Assembly: GCF_019139815.1 (NCBI RefSeq)
Contig: NZ_CP077079.1
Span: 4,030,001 to 4,094,000 of the forward strand
Direction: 5' to 3'
Source of the DNA: Pseudomonas asgharzadehiana
GTDB lineage: Bacteria; Pseudomonadota; Gammaproteobacteria; Pseudomonadales; Pseudomonadaceae
DNA: 64,000 bases
Shown: positions 7,915 to 19,336 of the stretch, one piece after another
Position numbering within the stretch: position 1 is the stretch's first letter
How the letters are laid out: every line of letters starts with the position of its first letter
The notes under the pieces: generated by a model
What the model saw: the letters and a program-made list of their open reading frames with translations, nothing else
The model's database searches: none
What the model was told of the DNA's origin: nothing
Translations under genes and position numbers: made by a program

Positions 7915-8421
7915 ATGCATGAACTCGACGAACCGTTACGTGAACTCATCCCCAGGCTGCGGCGTTTTGCCGTGTCCCTGACCCGTAACGCCAGCAGCGC
8001 CGACGACCTGGTGCAATCGACCCTGGAACGGGCGATTACCCGCTGGGCCGACAAGCGCATCGAAGGCGACCTGCGTGCATGGCTGTTCTCGATCCTCTAT
8101 CGCCAGTTCCTCGATGCCCACCGCCGCACCCGGCGCTATGCGCGCATGCTGGCGTTTTTCACCGGCCGCGAGGATGTGCAGCCATCCGTCGAGCGTACGG
8201 TGATCGCCCAGTCGACCCTGCAAGCGTTCGATCAACTCAACACCGAACAGCGCGCGTTGTTGCTGTGGGTATCGGTCGAAGGCTTGAGCTACAAGGAAGT
8301 CGCCGAAATACTCGATGTGCCGCTTGGCACCGTGATGTCACGCCTGTCACGCGCCCGCCAAGCCCTGCGGCAACTCAGCGATGGTGAAATTGCCAGCCCT
8401 TCCCTGCGGATACTCAAATGA
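7915..8421 (+). CDS. ECF RNA polymerase sigma factor
   Basis: A 168-residue group IV sigma factor. Region 2 spans about residues 8-75 (RRFAVSLTRNASSADDLVQSTLERA, quoted only in part, and RAWLFSILYRQFLDAHRR), and region 4 lies at about 105-155 (ALLLWVSVEGLSYKEVAEIL, then GTVMSRLSRARQALR). The stop overlaps the next gene by four bases, and that gene encodes a membrane anti-sigma factor. The divergent peroxidase/b561 operon is the likely regulon, which points to a response to peroxide, hypochlorite or other oxidants in the envelope. The signal itself cannot be read from the sequence. Confidence 0.92.
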   Translation: MHELDEPLRELIPRLRRFAVSLTRNASSADDLVQSTLERAITRWADKRIEGDLRAWLFSILYRQFLDAHRRTRRYARMLAFFTGREDVQPSVERTVIAQSTLQAFDQLNTEQRALLLWVSVEGLSYKEVAEILDVPLGTVMSRLSRARQALRQLSDGEIASPSLRILK

Positions 8422-9155
8422 TCAGCCTGCCCCCCAGCGAACGCGACCTGCATGCCTACGTCGATCACCAACTGCCGGAAAGTGATCGCCGAGTCCTCGA
8501 AACCTGGCTCGCCGCCCACCCCGACGCCGCCGCCCAGGTACATGCCTGGCAGCAGGACGCGCACGTGCTGCGTGCCTCATTGAGCGGCACCCTGCAACTG
8601 CCGGCCAACCCCGACCTGGACCCGGCGCTGATTCGTCGGCGCATCAGGCTCCAATCGCGCCGCCACCTTGCGACGGCCGCCGTGCTGTTGATCGCCGTGA
8701 GCCTCGGCGGCCTCGGCGGCTGGCACGCCCGCGAAGCCACTCAACCGTCGATGCTACCGATGGCCGACGCGATGCAAGCATTCCGCCTGTTTGCCCAGGA
8801 CGGTGTCCTGCCCGCCGATTACCGTGCCCAGGACAGCGGCACCATGCAGGCGTGGCTCGACCGCTATTTCAACCAGGCCCATCGCCTGCCGGATTTGAGC
8901 CCATCGGGGTTCAAACCGGTCAGCGGGCGGCTACTCAACACCGAGCAAGGCACGGCTGCCATGGTGCTATACGAAGACCCACAAGGTCGGCGCATCAGCT
9001 TTTACATTCGCCCACCGGGTCCGAACAATGGCTTCCTGCCCCACGGCAGCCGCACGGCAAACGGGCTGCAAGCGCAATACTGGTCCGGCGCCGGCTACAA
9101 CTATGCGGTGGTCAGCCCGGCGGATCTGGCGCCCACGCATGTGTTGCAGTTCTAG
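8418..9155 (+). CDS. Transmembrane anti-sigma factor
   Basis: A 245-residue protein. The N-terminal cytoplasmic domain (DLHAYVDHQLPESDRRVLETW, about residues 10-30) is typical of sigma-binding anti-sigma domains and has no CxxC zinc pair. One membrane helix lies at about 77-97 (TAAVLLIAVSLGGLGGW), and a periplasmic C-terminal domain of about 150 residues follows. Overlap with the sigma gene supports pairing. It should hold the sigma factor at the membrane until an extracytoplasmic signal arrives. The absence of the zinc motif argues against direct cytoplasmic redox sensing. Confidence 0.85.
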   Translation: MISLPPSERDLHAYVDHQLPESDRRVLETWLAAHPDAAAQVHAWQQDAHVLRASLSGTLQLPANPDLDPALIRRRIRLQSRRHLATAAVLLIAVSLGGLGGWHAREATQPSMLPMADAMQAFRLFAQDGVLPADYRAQDSGTMQAWLDRYFNQAHRLPDLSPSGFKPVSGRLLNTEQGTAAMVLYEDPQGRRISFYIRPPGPNNGFLPHGSRTANGLQAQYWSGAGYNYAVVSPADLAPTHVLQF

Positions 9156-9238
9156 GCGAACGCAGGCGCCTTCTGTATTGGTCAAATCACCGCGAGCGTC
9201 CTAAAGTGAGCGACCACCGCACTACAGAGTGACTCGCA

Positions 9239-10333
9239 TTGGCCGTGCTTTCGTTGATCCGTCGCTGGCTCGGTAAACCTTCCGACAGCCACAAACACTC
9301 GCCCATCCAGACGTTCTTTCAGAACAAGGCCCGACAGCAGGGGTATACCCTCAGCGCGGGCCAGGCCCAGGCGATCGCCGCCATGGCCCGCGAAACCCGA
9401 CACCTGCTCGCCAACCAGCCCACCCGCAGCCTGTACCTGCACGGCCCGGTGGGGCGTGGCAAAAGCTGGCTGCTGGATGGTTTTTTCGAGGCGCTGCCCA
9501 TCGCCGAGAAACAACGCGTGCACTTTCATGGTTTTTTCGCTCGCTTGCACCTGGGCATGTTCGCGCACCAAGCCGCGGACGACGCACTGGGCGTGACCCT
9601 CGACACACTGCTCGCCGGCTGCCGGGTGCTGTGTTTCGACGAGTTCCACGTCCACGACATCGGCGACGCCATGCTGATCACGCGGCTGTTCAAAGCCCTG
9701 TTCGAGCGGGGTGTGCTGGTACTGGTCACCTCCAACTATCCGCCCGAAGGCCTGTTGCCCAACCCGCTGTATCACGAGCGTTTCAAGCCGGTGATCGACT
9801 TGATCGCCGCGCGCATGGACGTGCTGGAGGTCAATTCACCCAAGGATTTTCGCAGCCTGCCCCAGGCCCATGCCACGCAGCGCTTTACCACCGGGCACTA
9901 CCTGTGGCCAGGCACCGCGGCCCAGCGTGCAGCGCTCGGGCTGCCCGCCACGGATGGCCCGGCGCACCCCCTGGCGGTCGGAAACCGGCAGCTGATCTGC
10001 CGCTTTCATCAGGCGCGCACTGTCGCGTTCACCTTCAACGACCTCTGCGAACAATTGACCGCGGTGATGGACTATCTGCTGTTGTGCGAGGCTTTCGACC
10101 ACTGGATCATCGACGGCCTGCCGCCTCTGGCGCACTGCCCGATCGCCGTGCAGCAGCGCTTTATCAACCTGGTGGACGTGCTCTACGACAAGGACAAGCA
10201 TGTGGTGTTGATCGGCGACCAACCGCTGGCACAGGCGCTGAGCGGCCAGGCCATCGACCTCGCCCGTACCGCCAGCCGCCTGAACCAATTGCAACAGGCC
10301 AGCCCGCAACCGCTGCCCGACCCGGTATCATGA
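9239..10333 (+). CDS. zapE: Cell division protein ZapE (AFG1-like ATPase)
   Basis: A 364-residue AFG1/ZapE-type P-loop ATPase. Walker A is HGPVGRGKSW (about residues 69-78) and Walker B is CFDEFHVHDIGDAM; the family segments LVTSNYPPEGLLPNPLYHERF and HWIIDGLPPL are also present. ZapE binds FtsZ and acts in constriction, mainly under stress, in Enterobacteria. The reading frame opens with TTG at 9239 (a GTG lies two codons on) and no ATG occurs for 48 codons, so the start is uncertain by a few residues. Pseudomonas usually carries a second ZapE gene near the ribosomal rpsI region, so this may be a paralogue. Confidence 0.85.
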   Translation: MAVLSLIRRWLGKPSDSHKHSPIQTFFQNKARQQGYTLSAGQAQAIAAMARETRHLLANQPTRSLYLHGPVGRGKSWLLDGFFEALPIAEKQRVHFHGFFARLHLGMFAHQAADDALGVTLDTLLAGCRVLCFDEFHVHDIGDAMLITRLFKALFERGVLVLVTSNYPPEGLLPNPLYHERFKPVIDLIAARMDVLEVNSPKDFRSLPQAHATQRFTTGHYLWPGTAAQRAALGLPATDGPAHPLAVGNRQLICRFHQARTVAFTFNDLCEQLTAVMDYLLLCEAFDHWIIDGLPPLAHCPIAVQQRFINLVDVLYDKDKHVVLIGDQPLAQALSGQAIDLARTASRLNQLQQASPQPLPDPVS

Positions 10334-10370
10334 ACGCCCTTTACCCCCTAGCCGAGTGACCGCGCCGTTC

Positions 10371-11672
10371 ATGCATACCCTCGCCCAACTCAAGGCCGGC
10401 CAACTGGCCGGCATTACGCGCCTGGACCTGTCTTGCGGGCTTACCGAGTTCCCCCGGGAAATCTTCGAACTGGCCGATTCCCTACAAATCCTCAACCTCA
10501 GCGGTAACGCCCTTAGCCAGTTGCCCGACGACCTGCACCGCCTGCCGCACCTGCGTGTGCTGTTTTGCTCGGACAACGCCTTCACCGAGCTGCCCGAATG
10601 CCTGGGCCAGTGCGCGCAACTGAGCATGATCGGCTTCAAGGCCAACCGCATCAGCCACGTCCCCGCCGCCGCGCTGCCGCCCTTGCTGCGCTGGCTGATC
10701 CTCACCGACAACCGCATCAGCCAATTGCCCCGCGAATTGGGCGAGCGCCCCCACCTGCAAAAGCTGATGCTGGCCGGCAACCACCTGGCAGAGCTGCCGG
10801 ACAGCCTGGCCAACTGTCACCACCTCGAACTGCTGCGCATTGCCTCCAACCGCTTCACCCGCCTGCCCGAGTGGCTGCTGACGCTGCCAAGCCTGACCTG
10901 GCTGGCCTATGCCGGTAACCCGGTAGAAATGGCGGTGAAGGTGGTTACCGACGACGCCACGCCGACTATTCCCTGGGCAGAGCTGGAACTGGGCGAGGTG
11001 CTGGGCGAAGGAGCATCGGGAGTGATTCGCCAAGCGCTGCGCAAACCCACAGGCACACCTGTCGCCGTCAAGCTCTACAAAGGCACCATCACCAGCGACG
11101 GCTCGCCGCTGCACGAAATGCAGGCGTGCATCGCCGCCGGGCTGCACCCCAACCTGATCAAGGTGCAAGGCCGCGTGGTCGGCCATCCCGACCAACAGGC
11201 CGCACTGGTAATGGACCTGATCGACCCGAGCTACCGCAACCTCGCGAGCCTGCCGAGCCTGGCCTCATGTACCCGCGACGTGTACGCCGCCGATACTCGC
11301 TTCAGTGCCGCAGTGGCCCTGCGCATGGCCCGGGGCATCGCTTCGGTGGCCACGCATTTGCACCGCCACGGCATCACCCATGGCGACCTGTACGGCCACA
11401 ATATTCTGTGGAATGACGCGGGGAGTTGTCTGCTCGGGGATTTTGGCGCGGCGTCGTTCCATGCCACGGCGGACACTCTCGAAACGTGGGCGTTGCAGCG
11501 GATTGAAGTGCGGGCGTTCGGGGTGTTGCTGGGGGAGTTGCTGGCGCGGGTTGAGGGGGGAGCGAGCGACGAACTGCTGGAACTGCATAGAACCTGCTGT
11601 CAGTCGGATGTGTTGGCGCGACCAAGCTTTGAAGAGGTAGAGGTCTTGCTCAAATCTATCCAACACCCCTGA
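10371..11672 (+). CDS. Leucine-rich-repeat protein with C-terminal serine/threonine-type kinase domain
   Basis: A 433-residue cytoplasmic protein. Residues about 15-185 form seven or so 23-residue leucine-rich repeats (for example LQILNLSGNALSQLPDDLHR and LQKLMLAGNHLAELPDSLAN). Residues about 205-430 form a protein kinase domain: glycine loop GEGASG (212-217), Lys234 in VAVK, Glu249, the catalytic loop HGDLYGHN (Asp339, Asn344) and DFG (357-359). All key catalytic residues are kept; only the Arg of HRD is replaced by Gly. ATG 10371 was preferred; GTG 10356 is an in-frame alternative. No signal peptide or membrane helix is seen. Substrates are unknown. Confidence 0.87.
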   Translation: MHTLAQLKAGQLAGITRLDLSCGLTEFPREIFELADSLQILNLSGNALSQLPDDLHRLPHLRVLFCSDNAFTELPECLGQCAQLSMIGFKANRISHVPAAALPPLLRWLILTDNRISQLPRELGERPHLQKLMLAGNHLAELPDSLANCHHLELLRIASNRFTRLPEWLLTLPSLTWLAYAGNPVEMAVKVVTDDATPTIPWAELELGEVLGEGASGVIRQALRKPTGTPVAVKLYKGTITSDGSPLHEMQACIAAGLHPNLIKVQGRVVGHPDQQAALVMDLIDPSYRNLASLPSLASCTRDVYAADTRFSAAVALRMARGIASVATHLHRHGITHGDLYGHNILWNDAGSCLLGDFGAASFHATADTLETWALQRIEVRAFGVLLGELLARVEGGASDELLELHRTCCQSDVLARPSFEEVEVLLKSIQHP

Positions 11673-11676
11673 AACC

Positions 11677-11708
11677 AATGTGGGAGGGGGCTTGCTCCCT
11701 CCCACATT
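11677..11708. repeat. REP palindrome, perfect-hairpin form
   Basis: AATGTGGGAGGG and its complement CCCTCCCACATT flank GGCTTGCT. This is the fluorescens-group REP core in a nearly perfect inverted form. It lies between the stops of two convergent genes, so it may also help to end transcription from both sides. Confidence 0.85.
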
Positions 11709-11733
11709 TTGCCCCCATGCATCCAGATAAGAA

Positions 11734-12441
11734 TCAGCCCGCCAAACCGACAAACATGTCCTGCACGTCGTCATGATTGTCCAGGCCTTCGAGGAACGCC
11801 TCGACTTCAGCCATCTGCTCATCGGTCAAACCGCTCACCGGGTTTTTCGAGAGGTAGCCCAGCTTGGCCGACAGCACGGTAAAACCCTGCTCCGGCAGTG
11901 CTTTCTGTACCGCATCCAGGTCGGTGGTCTCGGTGATAAACAGGGTCGTACCCGCTTCCTCGCCCTCTTCAAAATCCTGGGCGCCGGCTTCGATAGCGGC
12001 CATTTCCGGATCGGCGTCCGGGCTGTCCGGGGAAGCTTCGATCAAGCCGACGTGGTTGAAGTCCCAGGCCACTGAGCCCGAAGCCCCTAATTGGCCCTTG
12101 CGGAACGCCACGCGGATTTCGGCCACGGTACGGTTGATGTTATCGGTCACGCATTCGACGATCAGCGGCACCTGGTGCGGGGCAAACCCTTCGTAGGTCA
12201 CGCGGTGGTACTGCACGGTCTCACCGAGCAGACCGGCGCCCTTCTTGATCGCGCGTTCCAGGGTTTCTTTAGGCATCGAGGCTTTTTTGGCCTGCTCCAC
12301 TACCAGACGCAGGTGGGCGTTGGTCGCGGTGTCGGCACCGTTGCGGGCGGCGATGGTGATTTCTTTCACCAGCTTGCCGAAGATCTTGCCCTTGGCATTG
12401 GATGCCGCTTCTTTATGTTTGACTTTCCACTGTGCGCCCAT
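11734..12441 (-). CDS. YebC/PmpR-family protein (paralogue)
   Basis: A 235-residue YebC-family protein. The N-terminus, [19 protein letters not shown], follows the family pattern but differs from the canonical MAGHSKW start, so this is a second, more diverged member; the main YebC/PmpR gene normally sits beside ruvC. Typical segments are seen, including [35 protein letters not shown] and [11 protein letters not shown]. Family members have been described as transcription regulators (PmpR in quorum sensing) and more recently as ribosome-associated factors that help translate difficult stretches. Which role applies here is unknown. Confidence 0.88.
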   Translation of the reverse strand: MGAQWKVKHKEAASNAKGKIFGKLVKEITIAARNGADTATNAHLRLVVEQAKKASMPKETLERAIKKGAGLLGETVQYHRVTYEGFAPHQVPLIVECVTDNINRTVAEIRVAFRKGQLGASGSVAWDFNHVGLIEASPDSPDADPEMAAIEAGAQDFEEGEEAGTTLFITETTDLDAVQKALPEQGFTVLSAKLGYLSKNPVSGLTDEQMAEVEAFLEGLDNHDDVQDMFVGLAG

Positions 12442-12540
12442 GACTCACTCTCTGATTTCCATAGCGCCGAGACGTCTACTGGCCGGCGCTTTGGGGGCAG
12501 AGTTTATAGCGCGAGAACGCATCGTTCCACCAAAAAACCC

Positions 12541-13398
12541 TCAGGGCGCCAAGTCGAAAAACGCCTGGATCAAGCGCAATGAGCGCCGCCGCTCCAAACA
12601 ACCGAGCAGGTGTCGATTGACCAGCCCATGGCCCTGAAGGGCAATCGCCTGCACGCGGGGGTCGGGGCTGACCTCCAATGACGACACGACCCCCACGCCC
12701 AGTTGCGCCGCAACGGCTTCGGTCACGGCTTCACGGCTGTCCAGTTCCAGCAGCACGCTAGGCTGCACACCGGCCGCCTGGCAGGCATCGTCAAAGGTGC
12801 GACGGGTAATGGAGCCGGGTTCACGCAGCACCATGATCACCTCATGGAGCTGTTCGAGACGAATGCCCTCGGCCTGCATCGCCCAGGGGTGACCGGCCGG
12901 CACCAAGGCGCAGATGCGTGATTCGTCCAGGGGCTGCAAGTGCAGGCCATTGCGCGCCTGCACTTCGGTGAGCACCGCCACATCCGCGTGCTCGGACAAC
13001 AACGCGGCCAGGGTTTCCTGGGCATTGCCCAAGCGCAGGTTGACGGTGATGCCGGGGTAACGCGCGCGCAGGCTGGCGATCATCGGCATCACCAGGTGCG
13101 GGCCGTCCGCCGCCACTTCCAGGCGCCCGGTGAACAATTGCCGATTGGCTTCGAGCAGCGTCTGCGCCTCGTCCACCAGGCCGAAGATCGCCCGGGTGAT
13201 CGCGGCCAGGCGTGCGCCCTCCTCGGTCAACTCCACCCGCCGGGCGGTGCGACGCAACAGGGGAATCTGGTAGTACTCCTCCAGGGCCTTGATATGCCCG
13301 GTCACCGCCGGCTGGCTGATAAACAGCCGCGCCGCCGCACGGGTAAAGCTGCCCTCGCGGGCCACCGCGTCGAATGCGCGCAATTGGAACAGGTTCAT
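12541..13398 (-). CDS. LysR-family regulator, probable activator of phnWX
   Basis: A 285-residue LysR-type regulator with an N-terminal winged HTH (FQLRAFDAVAREGSFTRAAA, about residues 4-23; ISQPAVTGHIKALE follows) and a periplasmic-binding-type effector domain. The start is taken at ATG 13398, where the family N-terminus MNLFQLRAFD begins; an open stretch further upstream overlaps the phnW promoter region. It is divergent from phnW, and LysR genes in this position usually control the 2-aminoethylphosphonate genes in Pseudomonas. The co-inducer is presumably 2-aminoethylphosphonate or phosphonoacetaldehyde, which is inference. Confidence 0.88.
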   Translation of the reverse strand: MNLFQLRAFDAVAREGSFTRAAARLFISQPAVTGHIKALEEYYQIPLLRRTARRVELTEEGARLAAITRAIFGLVDEAQTLLEANRQLFTGRLEVAADGPHLVMPMIASLRARYPGITVNLRLGNAQETLAALLSEHADVAVLTEVQARNGLHLQPLDESRICALVPAGHPWAMQAEGIRLEQLHEVIMVLREPGSITRRTFDDACQAAGVQPSVLLELDSREAVTEAVAAQLGVGVVSSLEVSPDPRVQAIALQGHGLVNRHLLGCLERRRSLRLIQAFFDLAP

Positions 13399-13421
13399 AG
13401 CTATCGGCCTCACTGATAGCT
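13399..13421. promoter_or_regulatory. Inverted repeat AGCTATC-N9-GATAGCT, probable LysR site
   Basis: Seven-base arms with a nine-base spacer lie directly upstream of the LysR start and about 90 bases before phnW. The inner ATC-N9-GAT fits the T-N11-A form of LysR recognition sites. Position suggests autoregulation; a second site nearer phnW was not identified. Confidence 0.45.
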
Positions 13422-13508
13422 CGCATAACAACAAACAATTTGATTGATAACAAGCCAAACTGCAATTTAGGCGCCGTAGATTCACACCGTTGTTTACGAG
13501 GACACGAG

Positions 13509-14618
13509 ATGACCCCTGCCGCGCCCCTCCTGCTCACCCCTGGCCCCCTGACCACAGCGAACCGCACGCGCCGGGCGATGCTGGTGGACTGGGGTTCATG
13601 GGATGAAGGTTTCAACCAACTCACCGCCAGCGTCTGCGCCCGGTTACTGGCGATCCTCCACGGCGCGGCCAGCCATCACTGCGTCCCCTTGCAGGGCAGC
13701 GGCACCTTTGCCGTCGAGGCCGCCATCGGCACCCTGGTCCCGCGTAATGGCAAGGTGCTGGTGCTGATCAACGGCGCCTACGGCAAGCGCCTGGCGAACA
13801 TCTGTGAAGTGTTGGGCCGCGACTTCAGCACCTTTGAAACCGCTGAAGATGAGCCCACGACGGCCGCCGATGTCGAGCGCCTGTTGCAGGCCGACGAGGG
13901 CATCACCCACGTTGCCTTGATTCACTGCGAAACCAGCACCGGTATCCTCAACCCGCTGCCGGAAATCGCCCAGGTGGTGAAGCACCACGGCAAGCGCCTG
14001 ATCATCGACGCCATGAGCTCCTTCGGCGCGCTGCCCATCGATGCCCGCCAAGTGCCGTTCGACGCCCTGATCGCCGCCTCCGGCAAATGCCTGGAGGGCG
14101 TGCCCGGCATGGGCTTCGTCTTCGCCGAAAAGCAGGCACTGGCCGCCGCCCAAGGCAACTGCCACTCCCTGGCGATGGACCTGTTCGACCAATACACCTA
14201 CATGGCCAGGACCGGCCAATGGCGCTTCACCCCGCCAACCCACGTGGTCGCCGCCCTGCACGAAGCGTTGCTGCAATACCAGGAGCAAGGTGGCCTGCCC
14301 GCGCGCCATCAACGTTATGCCGACAACTGCCAGGCGCTGCTGGAGGGCATGGCCGGGCTCGGCCTGCGCAGCTTCCTCCCGGCCGCTATCCAGGCCCCGA
14401 TTATCGTGACCTTCCACGCCCCGAAAGACCCGCGCTACCAGTTCAGGGACTTCTACGAACGGGTCAAGGCCAAGGGATTCATCTTGTACCCCGGCAAACT
14501 GACCCAGGTTGAGACCTTCCGCGTCGGCTGCATCGGCCACGTCGACGCCACCGGCATGCGCGCGGCAGTCAAGGCCATCGCCCACGTGCTGCAAGAAATG
14601 GACGTGTTGGACATTTGA
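13509..14618 (+). CDS. phnW: 2-aminoethylphosphonate:pyruvate aminotransferase
   Basis: A 369-residue class V PLP aminotransferase. It converts 2-aminoethylphosphonate and pyruvate to phosphonoacetaldehyde and alanine. The N-terminus [10 protein letters not shown] is typical, as are [11 protein letters not shown] and [10 protein letters not shown]; the PLP-binding lysine is Lys193 in [15 protein letters not shown] 13509 follows GAGGACACGAG; the frame is open further upstream but without family similarity. phnX starts 28 bases after the stop, which gives the complete two-step phosphonatase route. No phosphonate transporter gene is adjacent. Confidence 0.95.
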   Translation: MTPAAPLLLTPGPLTTANRTRRAMLVDWGSWDEGFNQLTASVCARLLAILHGAASHHCVPLQGSGTFAVEAAIGTLVPRNGKVLVLINGAYGKRLANICEVLGRDFSTFETAEDEPTTAADVERLLQADEGITHVALIHCETSTGILNPLPEIAQVVKHHGKRLIIDAMSSFGALPIDARQVPFDALIAASGKCLEGVPGMGFVFAEKQALAAAQGNCHSLAMDLFDQYTYMARTGQWRFTPPTHVVAALHEALLQYQEQGGLPARHQRYADNCQALLEGMAGLGLRSFLPAAIQAPIIVTFHAPKDPRYQFRDFYERVKAKGFILYPGKLTQVETFRVGCIGHVDATGMRAAVKAIAHVLQEMDVLDI

Positions 14619-14646
14619 TTCCCCCCTTACCCACAGGATTTGAACC

Positions 14647-15474
14647 ATGAACTATCAAAACCCCAACACCCTCCAGGCCGTGATCCTTGACTGGGCCGGC
14701 ACCGTGGTCGACTTCGGCTCCTTCGCGCCTACCCAGATTTTTGTCGAAGCCTTCGCCGAGTTCGATGTGCAAGTCTCCATCGAAGAAGCCCGTGGCCCGA
14801 TGGGCATGGGCAAGTGGGACCATATCCGCACCCTCTGCTACCAGCCGCAGGTCGCCGAGCGCTACCGCAAGGCGTTCGGCCGTACGCCCACCGACGACGA
14901 CGTGACCGCCATCTACCAGCGTTTCATGCCCCTGCAGATCGAGAAAATTGCCGAGCACTCGGCCCTGATCCCCGGCGCCCTCGACACCCTCGCGCATCTG
15001 CGCGGGCAAGGGATCAGGATCGGCTCGTGTTCCGGCTACCCCAAGCAAGTGATGGACAAGGTGGTCGCCCTGGCCGCCACCCATGGCTACGTCGCCGACC
15101 ATGTAGTGGCTACCGACGAAGTACCCAACGGCCGCCCATGGCCGGCCCAGGCGCTGGCCAACGTGATTGCCCTGGGGGTTGATGATGTGGCGGCGTGTGT
15201 GAAGGTCGACGACACCGTGCCGGGCATCCTTGAAGGCCGCCGCGCCGGGATGTGGAGCGTGGCGCTGACCTGCTCGGGCAACGCGCTGGGCCTGACCTAT
15301 GAGCAATTTCGCGCCCTGGACAACGCCACACTGGCCGGCGAGCGCAAGCGCATCGAGGCGATGTTCGAAGGCTCGCGCCCGCACTACCTGATCGACACCA
15401 TTACCGACCTGCCGGCGGTAATCAGCGATATCAACCAGCGCCTGGCGCGCGGTGAAATGCCGCAAGGCCGCTGA
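14647..15474 (+). CDS. phnX: Phosphonoacetaldehyde hydrolase (phosphonatase)
   Basis: A 275-residue HAD-superfamily enzyme that splits phosphonoacetaldehyde into acetaldehyde and phosphate. The nucleophile is Asp15 in [10 protein letters not shown]. The Schiff-base lysine that is special to phosphonatase is Lys56 in [11 protein letters not shown], and the HAD motif II region is [13 protein letters not shown]. Length and motifs match known PhnX proteins. It is the second gene of the phnWX operon. Confidence 0.95.
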   Translation: MNYQNPNTLQAVILDWAGTVVDFGSFAPTQIFVEAFAEFDVQVSIEEARGPMGMGKWDHIRTLCYQPQVAERYRKAFGRTPTDDDVTAIYQRFMPLQIEKIAEHSALIPGALDTLAHLRGQGIRIGSCSGYPKQVMDKVVALAATHGYVADHVVATDEVPNGRPWPAQALANVIALGVDDVAACVKVDDTVPGILEGRRAGMWSVALTCSGNALGLTYEQFRALDNATLAGERKRIEAMFEGSRPHYLIDTITDLPAVISDINQRLARGEMPQGR

Positions 15475-15589
15475 TGGAGGTCAATAGTGCGGCATTCGCG
15501 CCGGGTAATCCGTTCAAAACAGGCATACAGTAACCGTACTCCGTCGCCAAAGAACGGAGGCTTGCCCTGATGAATGAGGAAACCCAGCG

Positions 15590-16147
15590 ATGCCGTGGAA
15601 AAATTCCGATACGCGCTACAGCACCATGTCGATTGCGCTGCACTGGCTGATGGTGGTGCTGCTGGCGGTGGTCTACGCCTGCATTGAGTTACGCGGCCAG
15701 TTCCCCAAAGGCAGTGGCGCACGCACACTGATCGTCGAGATGCACTTCATGCTCGGCCTCACCGTGTTTGTGCTGGTGTGGCTGCGCCTGTTTGCACGCA
15801 GCCTGGGGGTTGCGCCGAAGATCGTACCGGCGCCGCCGAAGTGGCAGAGCCTGTTGGCCACGCTGACGCATTTTGCGTTGTACGCCTTGATGATCGGCCT
15901 GCCCATCGCGGGCTGGTTGATCGTCAGTGCCGAGGGGCATTCGGTACTGTTCTACGGCATCGAGCTGCCGCCGTTGATCGGCGAGAACAAAGCCTTGGCC
16001 AAACAGATTGAAGGTTGGCACGTGCTGTTCGGCCAGATCGGCTATTGGTTGATCGGGCTGCATGCATTGGCGGGGATCTTCCACCATTACGTGGTGCGCG
16101 ATAACACCGCGTTGCGCATGATGCCGGTCAAGCGCGCCCGGCTGTAA
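15590..16147 (+). CDS. Cytochrome b561-family membrane protein
   Basis: A 185-residue, four-helix cytochrome b. Candidate haem ligands are in MSIALHWLMVVLL (helix 1), EMHFMLGLTVF (helix 2), LEGWH-type region (QIEGWHVLFGQIGYW) and LHALAGIFHHYV (helix 4). It resembles the YodB/CybB group that oxidises quinol, for example in superoxide removal by CybB. The partner is not evident, as the gene stands alone. Its 3' end overlaps that of the convergent PLP-enzyme gene by 20 bases. Confidence 0.88.
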   Translation: MPWKNSDTRYSTMSIALHWLMVVLLAVVYACIELRGQFPKGSGARTLIVEMHFMLGLTVFVLVWLRLFARSLGVAPKIVPAPPKWQSLLATLTHFALYALMIGLPIAGWLIVSAEGHSVLFYGIELPPLIGENKALAKQIEGWHVLFGQIGYWLIGLHALAGIFHHYVVRDNTALRMMPVKRARL

Positions 16148-17027
16148 ACCCACGCCGGCCTTGCAGGCCGCCGGTGTGCACAAAGATCAGGCGAGTGCCG
16201 GGCGCGACGTGCCCGGCCTCGACCTGATGCTTCAACGCCAGTAACGCTTTGCCGGTGTAGAGCGGTTCCAGCGGCACGCCGCAGGCCTGCTCCGTGGTTT
16301 CAATAAAGTCGCGCAACAGCGGGTCGACCTTGGCGAAGCCGCCCCGGCTGGCGTCCAGCAATTGATAGCCGCCCTGCACCAAGGCACTCACATTTTGCGC
16401 CACGCCATGATCGTGCGGCACCGCCATGGCGCCGTACACCAAATGCGCCCCCGCCTCGGCCAAGACCAACCCCGCCAGCGTGGTACCGGTGCCCGCCGCC
16501 AGCCACCAGGCGTCGTAATCGGCCCAACCCAGGTGGCTCAATTGCGCGCGAGCTTGCTCGACCAGCACCCGGCAACCCGTTGCGCCCGCCAACCCGCCGC
16601 CCCCTTCGGGCACGGGATACAGATGCGGGTAACGCTCACGCCAGGGCGCCCAGAAACCCGGCTCATGGCGCGCGCGATAGCCGCCGAAACCCAGCCAATG
16701 CAGGTGCATGCCAAATGCCTGCAGATCCTCGACGGTAGGCGTGTGGTGCGCATGGCCACGCAGCAGGCCGACGGTGGCAAAGCCAAAACGCTTGCCCGCC
16801 GCCGCGAGTGCGTGCAGATGGTTGGAATAGGCGCCGCCAAGGCTGATAACGCCACTGGCCCCCGCCTGATGCGCCTGGGCCAGATGCTCGGTGAGCTTGA
16901 ACCACTTGTTGCCGCTGATCAGCGGGTCGATGCGATCCAGGCGCAGCACGGCCAACTCGACGCCATTGAGCCAATCCAGCGCCAAGGGTTCAAGGGGTGC
17001 GTAGGGAAGCCAATCGAAGGGGCCCAT
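16128..17027 (-). CDS. PLP-dependent ACC deaminase / D-cysteine desulfhydrase family enzyme
   Basis: A 299-residue tryptophan-synthase-beta-fold enzyme. The PLP lysine lies in ISGNKWFKL (near residue 40), and SLGGAYSNHLHALAAAGK and LAAGTGTTLAGL are family motifs. It belongs to the ACC deaminase/D-cysteine desulfhydrase group, and the substrate cannot be decided from sequence alone. True ACC deaminases are usually longer (about 338 residues), so a desulfhydrase or another D-amino-acid lyase is more likely. ATG 17027 was preferred because the upstream in-frame extension runs through the fadH terminator. Confidence 0.82.
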   Translation of the reverse strand: MGPFDWLPYAPLEPLALDWLNGVELAVLRLDRIDPLISGNKWFKLTEHLAQAHQAGASGVISLGGAYSNHLHALAAAGKRFGFATVGLLRGHAHHTPTVEDLQAFGMHLHWLGFGGYRARHEPGFWAPWRERYPHLYPVPEGGGGLAGATGCRVLVEQARAQLSHLGWADYDAWWLAAGTGTTLAGLVLAEAGAHLVYGAMAVPHDHGVAQNVSALVQGGYQLLDASRGGFAKVDPLLRDFIETTEQACGVPLEPLYTGKALLALKHQVEAGHVAPGTRLIFVHTGGLQGRRGFTAGRA

Positions 17028-17045
17028 TGGAGGGGAACCGCATGA

Positions 17046-17074
17046 AAAACGGGGCGGTAGTCTAACACCGCCCC
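17046..17074 (-). terminator. Rho-independent terminator of fadH
   Basis: GGGGCGGT (17051-17058) and ACCGCCCC (17067-17074) form an eight-pair stem with an eight-base loop. On the minus strand it is followed by GTTTTTC, just past the fadH stop. Confidence 0.8.
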
Positions 17075-17084
17075 GCATGGGTTT

Positions 17085-19184
<2,100 letters not shown>

Positions 19185-19336
19185 TTATGTCCCACAGACT
19201 AAGAGCCGATGCCCTACCGCTCAATGACCGAAACTCACAAGTTATTGATCCAAATGCACAGCGCCCCTTGGCAAGCCGCCACAGGCGCCCTACCCTAGTC
19301 GGCGAACCCAGCACACGGTCTGTTGTCTGTTGCCCC

